From assembly GCA_946699065.1 (NCBI GenBank), contig CAMPDV010000083.1, positions 310,001 to 374,000 of the forward strand: a stretch of DNA of 64,000 nt. Reading direction: 5' to 3'. This document shows, in pieces, positions 1 to 10,272 of this stretch. Position numbers and translations under genes: made by a program. Numbering within the stretch: the first letter of the stretch is position 1; each line of letters opens with the position of its first letter. The notes under the pieces were generated by a model that worked only from the letters and a program-made list of their open reading frames with translations, searched no databases and was not told the DNA's origin. Origin of the DNA: Loxodes magnus. Lineage: Eukaryota; Ciliophora; Karyorelictea; Loxodida; Loxodidae.

Positions 1-749
1 AAAACATTAAATTTCATATCCTTTTTTTACTTAAGCATCTGTAATAACTCCGCTTGCTTTGCTTATTATTTACATAATAAAAATTCCTTGCGAAACGAAT
101 GATCGCATTTTAAGGTAATTTCATATTTATTTTTTATACAAAATTAGCATTATTTATAATTGCTTTCACTTATACTATTTCTACTTTCTTAAATTATCTG
201 TGCTATCATTTGAAATTTTTAACTTCAAACAGTTTTAATATCAAATTCCTTTAGGAGATAACTTGATATCAGTACAGTTTTGAATTTAACTCAATTATTT
301 ATCGAATTTATTCAATTAGCTAAGTTGATTTTTTTATTAGCCTTTTATTATTTACTTAATTAAATGCTAATTCACTTTCTTACTTAGTCTTATTTAGTTT
401 TGATTTTCAAGTTAACTTAATTGATTTTTAATTGTTTCTATATTTTAACTTAAAACTTCAATTTTGCATAATAAAGCAGGTAAAAACTAAAAGTTTTGGG
501 AGATCTAGTGTTACTATTATGAAGGTGTAACTTAATCTTATTAATTTCAAATTTATTAAATTGCGATTGCTCGTAAGACATTTAAGCTTATTTAGGTACT
601 TATAGTTAGCAGAGTCCAGGAGGATAAAAGACTTATTTATTTATAGTAATTATATTATCTTATTGATAATCTAGGTTATAAGGCTGTTAATTTTAGAGCA
701 AAGGCTTTTAAAAATATAGATACTTGCTATGTATTAGAAAATTTCCTAA
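1..749. other. AT-rich spacer, no gene seen
   Basis: AT-rich sequence with frequent TGA in all frames and no coherent reading frame under the ciliate code. It ends at the outer edge of the first inverted-repeat copy. Confidence 0.5.
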
Positions 750-1074
750 AATAATTGAAAAAATGGCGGGAGTTGAGAATGACCTTCGTGACAACACTTT
801 CTGGTTTTATGGCTAGGAACAAGTTCCTTTCCTGTCGCTGAGAAAGTCCCTGATCAGAGTCATTTTCTGAAGGGAACACTGTCTTTGAGATTATCCACTC
901 TTGGTGGGGGCTTGAAGCCTGGCTGCTCATAGCGGTGGAGCTTCCTAGCAGCTGTGCCTGGAGCACAACAGGATATCCCCGTTATTCCATAAAAAGAGAG
1001 CGTCGGGTCGTGCAATCGGAAAGGAGTTTCCGGTCCAAAAACTTTTTTAATTGAAATTAATTAATTAATTAATT
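750..1074 (-). repeat. Inverted repeat copy 1, outward-read ORF and hairpin plus (ATTA)n tail
   Basis: This GC-rich block is the reverse complement of 6564-6882. I count only about five to eight differences, and those in the well-aligned part are transitions. Read on the plus strand it ends with a small hairpin (CGGAAA-ggag-TTTCCG, near 1016-1034) followed by an (ATTA)n tail at about 1055-1074, which is the 3' architecture of a non-LTR retroelement. Read on the minus strand it carries a conserved frame that begins MEQRGYPVV when TAA is read as Gln and runs about 75 residues through the repeat. Homology ends abruptly outside ATAATTGAAAA. Whether this is the end of a large element or a SINE-like insertion is not decided. 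Confidence 0.75.
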
Positions 1075-2081
1075 AGAAAGTTTCCTAGAATTCCTTTTAT
1101 AAAATTTAAGCTACTTCAACATTCAAATTTAAAAGGAATTCACAATTAGGACATTAAGCATACCTCATAATATTTTTCTGCTAATAATAATTTATTAATT
1201 AAAGCTGTTATTTTACTAGCATGACGATACAGAAAGAACGCCTGATAAATATTTAACATTAATTAAATTAACGATTCTTAGTCCAATTTTCCATTTAAAC
1301 TTAAATAAATGTTTAACTATTTAAAATAGTTAACTCTGATCAATTTTTCTTGCCTATAAATTTATTTTTAAACTTTAAGCCTTTTTGGTTCTAGTATCTG
1401 TACTCTCAGGAAATTTTTTATCTAAAGAAGCTTTAAGTATAAAAAAGTGACAATTTAATGATTTAGCTATTTAAATGATACTTTCATCATTTTCCAATCT
1501 CCTTTTTGATAGTGTTAAAGTGATAAAGAAACGAGCTTAATTATATAAGTGTTTATATAACTTAATTCTGCTACCTACTATAGTTATTATTTTAGCTCTT
1601 AGTTTCATTTAAATTTGATAAAATGATTATTAGATATTGAATAAGGAGAATATCACTAGTTTAACCTAATAAGACTTAATCTAGTTTAGAGTAATGCTCA
1701 CTTGCTATAATATTAAGAAAATTATTACTTACATCATATAAAGGAATAGCTAATAAGATGGATATATATAAGTTTAAATTGACATATACTAATAAATTTA
1801 TAAATGAATCTAAATAATTTTTTGGTTGGAATATAGAAATGTTAATAGTTAGCTCTTTCTAGAAAAATGTTTAAAGTATTGCTACTGAGAGAGAAGAATA
1901 AGAAAATATTGATTATGATAATAATTTCGCTTGTATATTATTTATATTTAGAAGTTAAAAATAATTATTTTTACTATTTTTCAAAGAATTAAAAGAATAT
2001 TAGCAAGCAAAGAGAGGAAAAAAGCTAATTATATCAAAATTACTATGGATTTATAATTAATTTAATAAGTTTTTATTAGAT
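1075..2081. other. AT-rich interior of the inverted-repeat segment, no gene seen
   Basis: AT-rich sequence between the inner edge of repeat copy 1 and the GC-rich unit that begins near 2082. No open frame with protein-like composition was found on either strand. Confidence 0.4.
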
Positions 2082-2486
2082 GGCGTGGCTGGAGAACTAT
2101 TAGGTAATTGCATGCAGTGTATGCTGCGTTGAGAGTAATCTCTCACTAGATGCCACGACGGAGAAGGATAGACAAGATCGGAAGAGACAAACCTAACTTG
2201 CTCAAGAGTTCTCACAAACAGAATGAACGTTTGACAGACAGACTAGCTGATAACTCAATTAGCAATTCTTATTTGGATCTTATTCAAGAAGACTGGAGCA
2301 TTTGGTTCAAGAATCAAGAATAATTTTTAATAAATAGATTCCCCATTAAGAGAAGCTGATTTGGTTCATAGGACGCTAGAATGACAACGTAAAGTATGAA
2401 AATATTTTTTCAATATTAATATTAATATTGAAAGAGCAGTACGCCAACGAGGTGCTACGCGATCTATAATAAAATTTATTTATTTA
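2082..2486 (+). mobile_element. Retroelement-like unit with hairpin and (ATTT)n 3' tail
   Basis: A GC-rich island stands out sharply from the AT-rich surroundings. Its 3' end (2431-2486: GAGCAGTACGCCAACGAG, then GTGCTACGCGATC, then TATAATAAAA and ATTTATTTATTT) is shared with the unit ending at 9692. The first 80 bases can pair (GGCGTGGC near 2083 with GCCACG near 2152). Under the ciliate code a frame from an ATG near 2082 stays open to about 2480 and looks weakly protein-like. It could therefore be the 3' end of a truncated LINE rather than a SINE. Shared 3' ends with a short A/T microsatellite are typical of non-LTR elements and their SINE partners. No target-site duplication was identified. 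Confidence 0.55.
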
Positions 2487-3021
2487 TTAAATTAATTTTG
2501 ATTTAAAATATAATTAAAATAACTAATTTCTTATTGAAAATTTCTTATTGATAGGTTTATTACTTTATTCTGAAAAAAATTTAAATTTCTTATAAAGCAT
2601 AAAATAAATTTTAAAAGTAATATAATTAGATAAAACTTTAAATTTAAGCAATTCGGTTAAAAGAACAATTTTACTTTAATGTCAAGCAAATTATGTTTTT
2701 TGATTTAATTATTAAAGTTTCTATTATTGACTTATTTTAAGTATAGAGAGAAAGATTGAAAGTCAATTGTCTTTCTTAATTATTCTATTTGAAGATTTAA
2801 TATTAAAATTAGAAATTATTACATATTTTATTATAAAGTCTTTAGCTATTTTTTTTGCAATATATCTAGCATATAAAACATTAAAAGTATTTAAATGTTT
2901 TCAAATTAAACCATTTATTCATTTTAATAAATTACTACACAAAATTTTTAAAAACATTTCGGACTTCAGGAAAGAATTTTTCACGACTCCAAAGAAGTAG
3001 GTTCAGGAACCTAACAGCAGT

Positions 3022-3957
3022 ATGAGGAGGCCAAAAAGTAACAGAAAAAACTCATGCTGCTATAACACCAATCTTGGAGGAGAAACTAAAAAATAGGCGA
3101 AGTCAGTTCCTACAATAGAAGGTCTTGTAATTCAACCCTTTCGGACGAATGAACATGAAATAGCTCATCAAATTAGCACTTAACTTAAGGAGGAGGATAT
3201 AAAGCTCAGCAGGAAAAATTCTAAACTGGAGGAGCTGATAAGCAATGGATTCTACGATACGCTTGATTTAAAAATGGCCAACTAGGAGAAGGAAATCGAC
3301 TCTTTATTGAACTACTAATGAGAATAGCTTAACTAGACAAACTCTCATTTATAGAAAATTCAAGATTAAAGCCAGCAGATTAAAATCCAATTATATAGCC
3401 AGAAACAGGAAAATTAAATTCAAGGAAATATCTGGAATAGCAAAATTGGAAATAGAGTAAGTTTGAATAAACTAAGCTCAAATGGAAAAATAAAATAATG
3501 CCTAGCAAAAACAGAAATAAAAAATAAGAATTAGGAAAAAATCTAATTTTGCAAAAGTTAATAGTATCTATACAAGAATTGCTTAAAACTCTGGAGCTTT
3601 AAAAAATAATATTGGCTTTAAGAGAAAAAAGAGAGAGAAAAGCTCTATTGAAATCCTGACAGAGACGCATAAAAGAGAAAAGGAATTCAAGAACTGCTGA
3701 GACTGATTTTAGCAAGACCTGACAAAAGAAGACAAGAATTGAAGTAAGGAGAGTGGAAGCAAGACTTAAAAACTTATTTTATGTAGCGAATGAGCTGCTA
3801 TACATTTTTATTAATCTTAAACTAAATAAATAACTATAATAACTTAATTGAAATAGTATTAATTTAAATAAGCAACTTCGTCTTAAATTTTAAATTTTAT
3901 ATTTTTATCTTATTATCTATTTATCTAGTATATATTTTCGATGTAGGTCTAAATTGA
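3022..3957 (+). CDS. Coiled-coil protein, possible retroelement ORF1 relative
   Basis: With TAA/TAG as Gln and TGA as Trp, a frame runs from the ATG at 3022 to the TGA at 3955-3957 (311 codons). It is also open upstream to 2731, where it encodes a hydrophobic stretch (LAIFFAIYLAYK), so an upstream or spliced start is possible. Two internal TGA codons (near 3318 and 3648) would be Trp. The product is Q/K/E-rich with a helical middle (LKEEDIKLSRKNSKLEELI). The order of a TTPKK-type basic start, a short PF segment and then a coiled coil resembles the minus-strand frame at 4151-5404, which it faces convergently. I infer that it is a diverged copy of the same mobile-element protein. It has no CCHC knuckle. 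The last third is AT-rich and may not be coding. Confidence 0.45.
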
Positions 3958-4150
3958 ATGAAATTATATTCAAATTTTGTATTGAAGACTTAAAAAAGAA
4001 ATGTTGATTTGATAATTAATTAAGTTGATTAATTAAATAGCAAAAAGAAGCACTTCTATTAGATGATCTATATGAATAAAAAAAATGCTAAGTTTAAAGT
4101 CTTATTTATAGATAAGTTGCCTTTTTATCTACATTTAAATATTCTTAAAA

Positions 4151-5404
4151 TTAAGTTAAGATAGATTTAAAAGCATTCTTTTTAGAATTTCTCAACTCTG
4201 TCCAAAAAATATCAGTTCATGCTCCCTGCTGTTTAATAAAAAATTCAATTTCTTTTTTTAAAGCTCTATAAACTTGAGTTATCTTGCTTTTCTAATCAAA
4301 TTTTTCTTCCTTTAAGGTTATTTTACTGTATCGCTTACCGTTGCTATTATGTAATTTGGTCATCTGATCTCATAATCTTCTGTTTTGAAATGATTTTCAC
4401 ATCTTGTAATTTTGAAAATTTTTTCGTTTTTGCTCTTTTTAAATAAATATTTTCCTAACTTTTTTTTTAATTTTTGTTCCTTTAGAGTTTTTAACTTACC
4501 AGATTTATCTTTTAAAGATCTGTCTTTAAAGCAATACATTTTTTTAACACTTTTTCCTTAAATTATAAATGAAATTTTGCAGTAATTATTAGCTCAAAGC
4601 TTATTGATAATTATTTTTATTGTATTTAGTATATATATTACTAAATTAAAAACTTTAAATTGGAATTTAGTGAACTTGGAGGACTTTCAACCTCGTGTTC
4701 ATAGGATCAGTTTGATAACCTGGCTGGAACAAGCTTCCTTCAGAACTCTTTCTTCAGGTGCCTTGGATTGTGTACCACTTCGGTTTATAGATTTGACCTC
4801 CTGACGGATAAAATTAGTTGCAGAATTCTCGTCTAATCTTATCCTAATATTAGTACTATTATTTTTCTTATTATTTTCTATTCCAGTACTATTATTTATT
4901 TAAATTCAATTTCTAGCATTGTCTTTATTTATGTCCAGTTTGTTTGCATACAAAACATCTTGGTTTATTCCTAATTCATTTCTTGTCTGGACTCCTCGGT
5001 AAATTAATAGCTCCTTCTATGTCCATTGAATCTTGAATTGTCCTAACTTTGAATTCCTACTACTGTTGCTACTTGTTGTTCTCTTCAAGCTCAGTTGTCC
5101 TCTGCTGCAGCAATCCCATTTCCCTGAAGAAAGTGTTTTGCTCTCGATCGTAGACTTCCCAGCAGCTTTCTTTCCATTCATTGAGCTCAGTAACTTGATT
5201 TTTTATAGCTCTATTCTCTAATCGTAGTCTCTTTATTTCTTCCTTCATGTCAGAGAATGGGACTAAAATTTATGCCTATTCTTCCTGGAACTGTGGCATC
5301 GCATACTCTCGCACGGCTGCTAATTCTTGCGTCTCCAGCACCTTTCTAGGTCCTTCCTCTTCAGTTGGTGTCATCGGGGTAGCCTTTTGGCGCTTTTGTC
5401 CCAT
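4151..5404 (-). CDS. Gag/ORF1-like protein with coiled coil and CCHC zinc knuckle
   Basis: The ATG at 5404 opens a frame with clear protein character: a basic start (MGQKRQKATP), an acidic stretch, a heptad-like helix (EEIKRLRLENRAIKNQVTEL) and then, at about residues 145-160, CFVCKQTGHKQRQC. The latter is a perfect CX2CX4HX4C zinc knuckle of the kind found in Gag and LINE ORF1 nucleic-acid-binding proteins. A TGA just before the knuckle reads as Trp (KKWIRNK). Codon use is more GC-rich than in the host genes around it. The same frame is open and Q/S-rich for a further 160 bases upstream. An alternative ATG at 5568 (MQKGSRKAFITPPKKG) lies in another frame, so the N-terminus is uncertain. No in-frame TGA marks an obvious end; coding character fades near 4150. 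It sits between the inverted repeats and is probably a transposon gene. Confidence 0.6.
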
Positions 5405-6563
5405 CTTTTAGGTTGGTCTGGAAGTTCCTAGTTGAGTCTATTATTCTTGAAGGTTTTGAGAAGAAGATTATTTCTAGGAAGAAGATGTGCAAGTTAAAGA
5501 TGAGGGTTCTTACTTTCTCTCCCCTTTTTAGGAGGTGTTATAAAAGCCTTTCTTGAACCCTTCTACATTTTTTTTATTCCTTATTGTATTTAGTTTATTT
5601 TAATTTAAAAAGTTTAAAAGCATTTATATTCTTTATTATTTTATTTTGCCAGATTTCACTTTTTTCTGCGAATGCTAAAAAATATTTTTAATTAAGAAGC
5701 TTAAAGACTCAGGCAATGCTCGATAATTAAAGAAAATAATCACTAGAAAAGAGATCTAAAATTTGAGCAGCTTACAAGTTAATATCTTCAGCCAAATTTT
5801 ACGAAGATACTTTGATTTATTATTTAAAAATAAGAAAAATAAAAAAAAAGGCATTTTATATTGCAGAAAATGAATCTAAATTATAGAAATTATATATCTA
5901 AAAAGCATTACCTAAAACTAAAAGTGAGGATGGAATTAATACAAAAGGAAAATAATTTTGATTTTATTTGGATAAACATTCTAAGTTATGCTTATAATAG
6001 CTACTTTTTTTGCACTTAGTTAAAAATTTGAGTATTCTCGAAATGAAAGAAAAATTTAATATTGCTGCTTTAAGATTTAAAAAGTAGTTTAATTCACTAT
6101 AAGATAATGCTAAAGAAATTTTTCGTAGCAATTATGCGTTATTGTACGCTAGATGAAAACAAGTAAATACTTGAGAAAATCAAGATAGTTGAAAAGATAG
6201 GATGAGTCTGGGAATTTAAATATTTATTTAATTTTTAATTTTAATGCTTTCAGTAAACCTAATTTTGCTAAACTATTTAAAAGATAATCATAAATTTTTT
6301 AATGCTTATTACTAAATGTTCAAAGGGTAATTAGAATTATTATTAAAATTTCTAGTTCCTCGTTATTTTAAACTTAATAAGAATCTTAGAAATAAGTAAT
6401 TTCAATCTTTAAGTTTCATTTGCGTCATTTTTCAGTGAAAATTAACTTTACATATTTTGAAATAAAAAACCTTTAGATATTTCTTTATAAGTACCTACTA
6501 TTAAAAAATTCTCAAAATTTTCTGAAAAATTAATGGCCAAAAACTTGGAAAAATTAGTATCTT

Positions 6564-6882
6564 TTAATTAATTAATTTCAATTAAAAAAGTTTTTGGACC
6601 GGAAACTCCTTTCCGATTGCACGACCCGACGCTCTCTTTTTATGGAATAACGGGGATATCCTGTTGTGCTCCAGGCACAGCTGCTAGGAAGCTCCACCGC
6701 TATGAGCAGCCAAACTTCAAGCCCCCACCAAGAGTGGATAATCTCAAAGACAGTGTTCCCTTCAGAAAATGACTCTGACCAGGGACTTTCTCAGCGACAG
6801 GAAAGGAACTTGTTCCTAGCCATAAAACCAGAAAGTGTTGTCACGAAGGTCATTCTCAACTCCCACCATCTTTTCAATTATC
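6564..6882 (+). repeat. Inverted repeat copy 2
   Basis: Reverse complement of 750-1074, about 98% identical by eye over some 310 bases. Here the plus strand carries the conserved frame: ATG at 6642, then MEQRGYPVVLQAQLL and on to KVILNS near 6863 when TAA is read as Gln. The hairpin and the AT tail (TTAATTAATTAA) are at the inner edge, 6564-6625. The differences seen are GGC/AAC, GAT/GAC, CCG/CCA and CATT/CATC. The centre of symmetry of the pair is near 3816. Confidence 0.75.
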
Positions 6883-7359
6883 CTAGTATCTTTTAAATAA
6901 ATAAGTTTTAGCTAGCATTAATTTTTAATTAATAATTAAAAATAGATCTTAAATCAAAATTTTCATAGTAAGTTAGCAAAAATGATAGCAATATTGAAAA
7001 AGCATATAAAGATAAATAGAGACATACGAAAAATAAAAGCAGTTTAAGAAGCAAAATAAAGAGTTGAAGGAGTGAAGAAGTAAGAGGATAAATGAGATAT
7101 GATATTTCTAGACTCAAGATAATTGAAATAATTGATTTAAATCAGGAGATTCATAACAAAAGCATTTTTATTAAAGTGAATCATTATTAATAAGTATATT
7201 AAAATCTGAACTGCTTAAAAGAGATTTATTATGATAACTTAATTTCAAGAAGCTATAACATTCTATTACTTTACTAATTTATTTATTAAAATATATGATA
7301 AAGCAATAAATTAACGATTATGCTAATATATTTGTGGTCTAAATATTTTACATCCTGCT
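6883..7359. other. AT-rich stretch, possibly the upstream part of the decayed LINE
   Basis: Under the ciliate code a plus-strand frame here encodes a K/R/S-rich segment (NKSSLRSKIKSW, then RGQMRYDISRLKI). It could be the pre-RT part of the element that follows, but no motif confirms it. Confidence 0.3.
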
Positions 7360-8260
7360 TAATTTGGACTTATTCGTAAAAATTCTACAACTTAGCAAGT
7401 TTGAATATTTTATTAAATTATTGATCTACACCGTGGTTGGTTACATTAAAATAGCTAAAAGCTACCCTGAATGGTATTGAAAAATATTAAGTGCTATATC
7501 AAGGAAATTGCTTTTTGCTCATTTGAGAAGATTAAGTTTAACCTTAAACTTAGCTTTTACTTTAGAATTATTTAATAGCAATATTGATACTATGCTTATT
7601 TTTGATAGTTACCTTACAAGTACAATTTAAATTAATAAAGGAGCACTACAAGGAAGTAATCATGATCCAGCTCTCGCAATTCCATATTATGATATAATTA
7701 TAAATATACGGAAGAAAGATTAAAGAATATGGATATACTATCTGCTCTAAAACTTTTACTTCGTGGCTTTGCGGATGATTTAAAAGAGCTTTAAAGTTCA
7801 TAAACGAATGCTCTAATAGTACTATAAGTTCCAATTTAAGTTTCTTCTTAAACAAACCTTAGCAAAATATTAAAAAGCGAAGTAATCATTTTTCTAAAAA
7901 AGGAAAGAAGAAATCAATCAAATTTAAGCTTTAATAGATAACCAATTAACTAAAAAGAAGTAATTAATTACCTATAGTATAAATTAGGAGAAAGAAAAAA
8001 TTATAAAATCCACTGTAAAGCAAAATCTCAGCTTTTTAAATAGCAATCTCTAAAATGATTAAAGTATTATCTAAGTATAGAGTTATATCTAAGCATCAAT
8101 TTAAAGCACTTTGTAGGAATTTCTATTTTACCTAAAGTAAAGTATGGTGATAACATTCTTTCTTGGATTAATTAATCAGAATTGAAAGGAACTATTACTA
8201 AAATTACTAAATCTTAAAGACCCATATCAAGAATGCCCTTTAAATCTTCTTATTTAATAT
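7360..8260 (+). pseudogene. Decayed non-LTR retrotransposon reverse transcriptase
   Basis: Reverse-transcriptase landmarks occur in the right order on the plus strand but in different frames. Near 7365 is GLIRKNSTTQQV (RT block 2, QHGF-RST type). At 7631 is INKGALQGSNHDPAL (motif B, normally R-G-x-x-Q-G-S). At 7762-7785 is RGFADDLKEL (motif C, the Y/F-A-D-D catalytic box). Near 7870-7960 is a KSEVIIF...FNRQPI stretch, and at about 8125-8170 is LPKVKYGDNILSWIN, resembling the thumb region. Motif B is in frame 2 and motif C in frame 1, so at least one frameshift separates them, and others are needed. Gln is written TAA/TAG as in host genes. The element is dead but evidently evolved in this genome. 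The zinc-knuckle frame at 4.2-5.4 kb could be the matching ORF1. Confidence 0.65.
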
Positions 8261-9183
8261 TTAACAAATATTGTTTTTTTTAATTTAAACTAATTTCCTT
8301 TTGTCCACTAAACAGCAAGAAGCTCATGCCCTTTTACTTGAATTTAAGCTAAATCAATTAAAATAATTCAGACTCTGATTTTATGTTTTTATTTTCAAAA
8401 TGCTCTTAATATAATTTTCTATATTTGAGATATTTAAGTAAAAAGCTTGAATTATACTAGACCAAAGTTTAAGTAGAGAGAAATTCGAAGAATTTAGTAA
8501 TTACATGAGATAAAAAGTTAATCAAAAGCTTTTCTAAGAATATCTCTAAAGAAATAAACTAAAGTCTAAGGTGAACAGATACATCGATTAAATAGAAAAT
8601 GATTTTATTGCATTTTCTTAAATAAACTATATAAAATTTAGCAAATACCTTAATTAAAACACATCTACAATTTTATAAGTTGAGAATATGCACCTAAAAT
8701 TAAAAAAATGAAATTAGTTTACGCCACTTAATACATTATATTTGTTTATATGGTTAAAATTTTGTTTAATATAAATATATATTCAAATGGTTTACTATAG
8801 GAATATTTCATGTAAATTTACGAGTTGTAAAATGATAGCAGGAACAAATTAATAAATTAATTTTATAAGACTAAAATTACATTAACCAAAACTACACTAG
8901 AAATATATTCCTTAAACTGGCAAAATTATCTAAATCTTTAACAAAAGATTACCCAAGAGACACTTATATATTTTCAAATGTTAAAAATTTAATTAACAAA
9001 AGTCTTAGATGAAGAGAGATATTATAATTGAGACTAAGAGATTTGATGAGGAGAGGATAAGCTTTTATTTTAAGCATAATTTGCATGATTACTCCAAATA
9101 ATTATGCGATTATGTCACAATATTACTAAATATTGTAACTCTATTAGTTTATATTTTTATTATTATTATAATATTTCTTTAAA
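8261..9183. other. AT-rich spacer, no gene seen
   Basis: Sequence downstream of the RT remnant. It may include the element's decayed 3' part, but no motif or coherent frame was found. Confidence 0.35.
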
Positions 9184-9692
9184 ACCGCCATAGTTGTTCG
9201 AAGGTGAACAACAAGGTCATCTTCATCAGAGGTTGGGGAAGTTAAGTACCCATAATCGACTTTATGTCTTCCTCTGCTTTGGTTTGGCCTCGAGACGTAA
9301 GATTCTTAGACCTTCGACACTGGCTTGACTTGGTTTCGTTTATTTTTAATACTGGAACAAAAAAGAAATAATATTGCGAGCTTCATCAGAGGTGGGGAAT
9401 TTAAGTACCCATAATTGACACATGTCGTCCTCTGCTTTGGTGATGCAACGAGACACAACCCTGCCATGTCCTTGGACCTCCAACAAGTATTAAAGATTAC
9501 GAGTATTCTAAAATTATATCAGTATTGAACATTTTTATCAGTACTGAATAATTATACCAGTATTGAACAAGGTTTATCAGTATCTGATAATTTTATCAGT
9601 AACAAACATTCTTGTCAGTATGAAACATTTTTTTAAAGAGCTGCGCACCAACGAGAGTGCTACGCGCTCTATAATCAAATTTATTTATTTAT
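9184..9692 (+). mobile_element. SINE-like unit with duplicated core and hairpin plus (ATTT)n tail
   Basis: A GC-rich island. Two imperfect copies of a core of about 80 bases lie at 9219-9300 and 9381-9455. Both contain TTCATCAGAGG, then GGGGAA, TTAAGTACCCATAAT, CCTCTGCTTTGG and CGAGAC. CAGAGG can pair with CCTCTG in each copy. A short tandem repeat follows (9518-9630). The unit ends in a strong hairpin (GAGC-t-GCG-CAC ... GTG-cta-CGC-GCTC, 9637-9668) and CTATAATCAAATTTATTTATTTAT. This 3' end matches the unit ending at 2486. The core CATCAGA...GAAGTTAAG is faintly like the box-A region of 5S rRNA, as in SINE3 elements, but the rest of 5S is not recognisable. Confidence 0.55.
9518..9630 (+). 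repeat. Short tandem repeat, about six units of 18-21 bases
   Basis: Degenerate units built on TATCAGTATTGAACATTTT follow one another: ATCAGTATTGAACA, ATCAGTACTGAATA, ACCAGTATTGAACA, ATCAGTATCTGATA, ATCAGTAACAAACA, GTCAGTATGAAACA. They sit inside the SINE-like unit, between its duplicated core and the 3' hairpin. Confidence 0.8.
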
Positions 9693-10272
9693 GTCAAAAA
9701 GCTATTCTACATCAGAAAAATAATATTACTTTTTAGATGAATGTAGAAGAATTGAAAAAAGAACCAAAGCGATTAAAAGAAATAAAAATAAAAACAATAT
9801 TAGTTTTAAAAATACAAAAACTTTGAAATGAACTGAATGAAGTGCTATACATTAGCTTGATCTATCTTTTTTGAGGTATAAAATATTTGAAATTATGTAT
9901 GAAAAAATCAATATTTATGAATATTTTTAGCTAGATTGTACTACAATTTTTTAAATTTTAGTAAATAACGATATCGCATACTATGTACCTGACTTAATTC
10001 TGGTCTGAAAAATTTTAGAAAAAGTTTAGATATATAAGCTTTGCCTAGAGAATTTCAAATTTTTGATGATTTTTATTATATTAAACTTTTTTTACTTCAA
10101 ATAAATAAAAAATGATTTACTTATGATTATTTTTTAAGTCAATATATATTCAGCATCATTATAATTAATTAAATTAGTGAAGAAACTCTTTTCTAATTAT
10201 TTATACCAAAAGCTTAAGGTTATATTAAAACTAATTATATTAAAACTAATTTGTCTTATTTATTACTCCGAT

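Noticed and set aside
2082..2486. tRNA-derived SINE head
   Set aside because: No A-box/B-box pair at the right spacing was found in either GC-rich unit or in the inverted repeats.
9737..10060. Plus-strand frame MNVEELKKEPKRLKEIKIK... after the SINE-like tail
   Set aside because: Only the first 25 codons look protein-like; the rest is hydrophobic AT-rich filler with several TGA codons, and it overlaps no known family.
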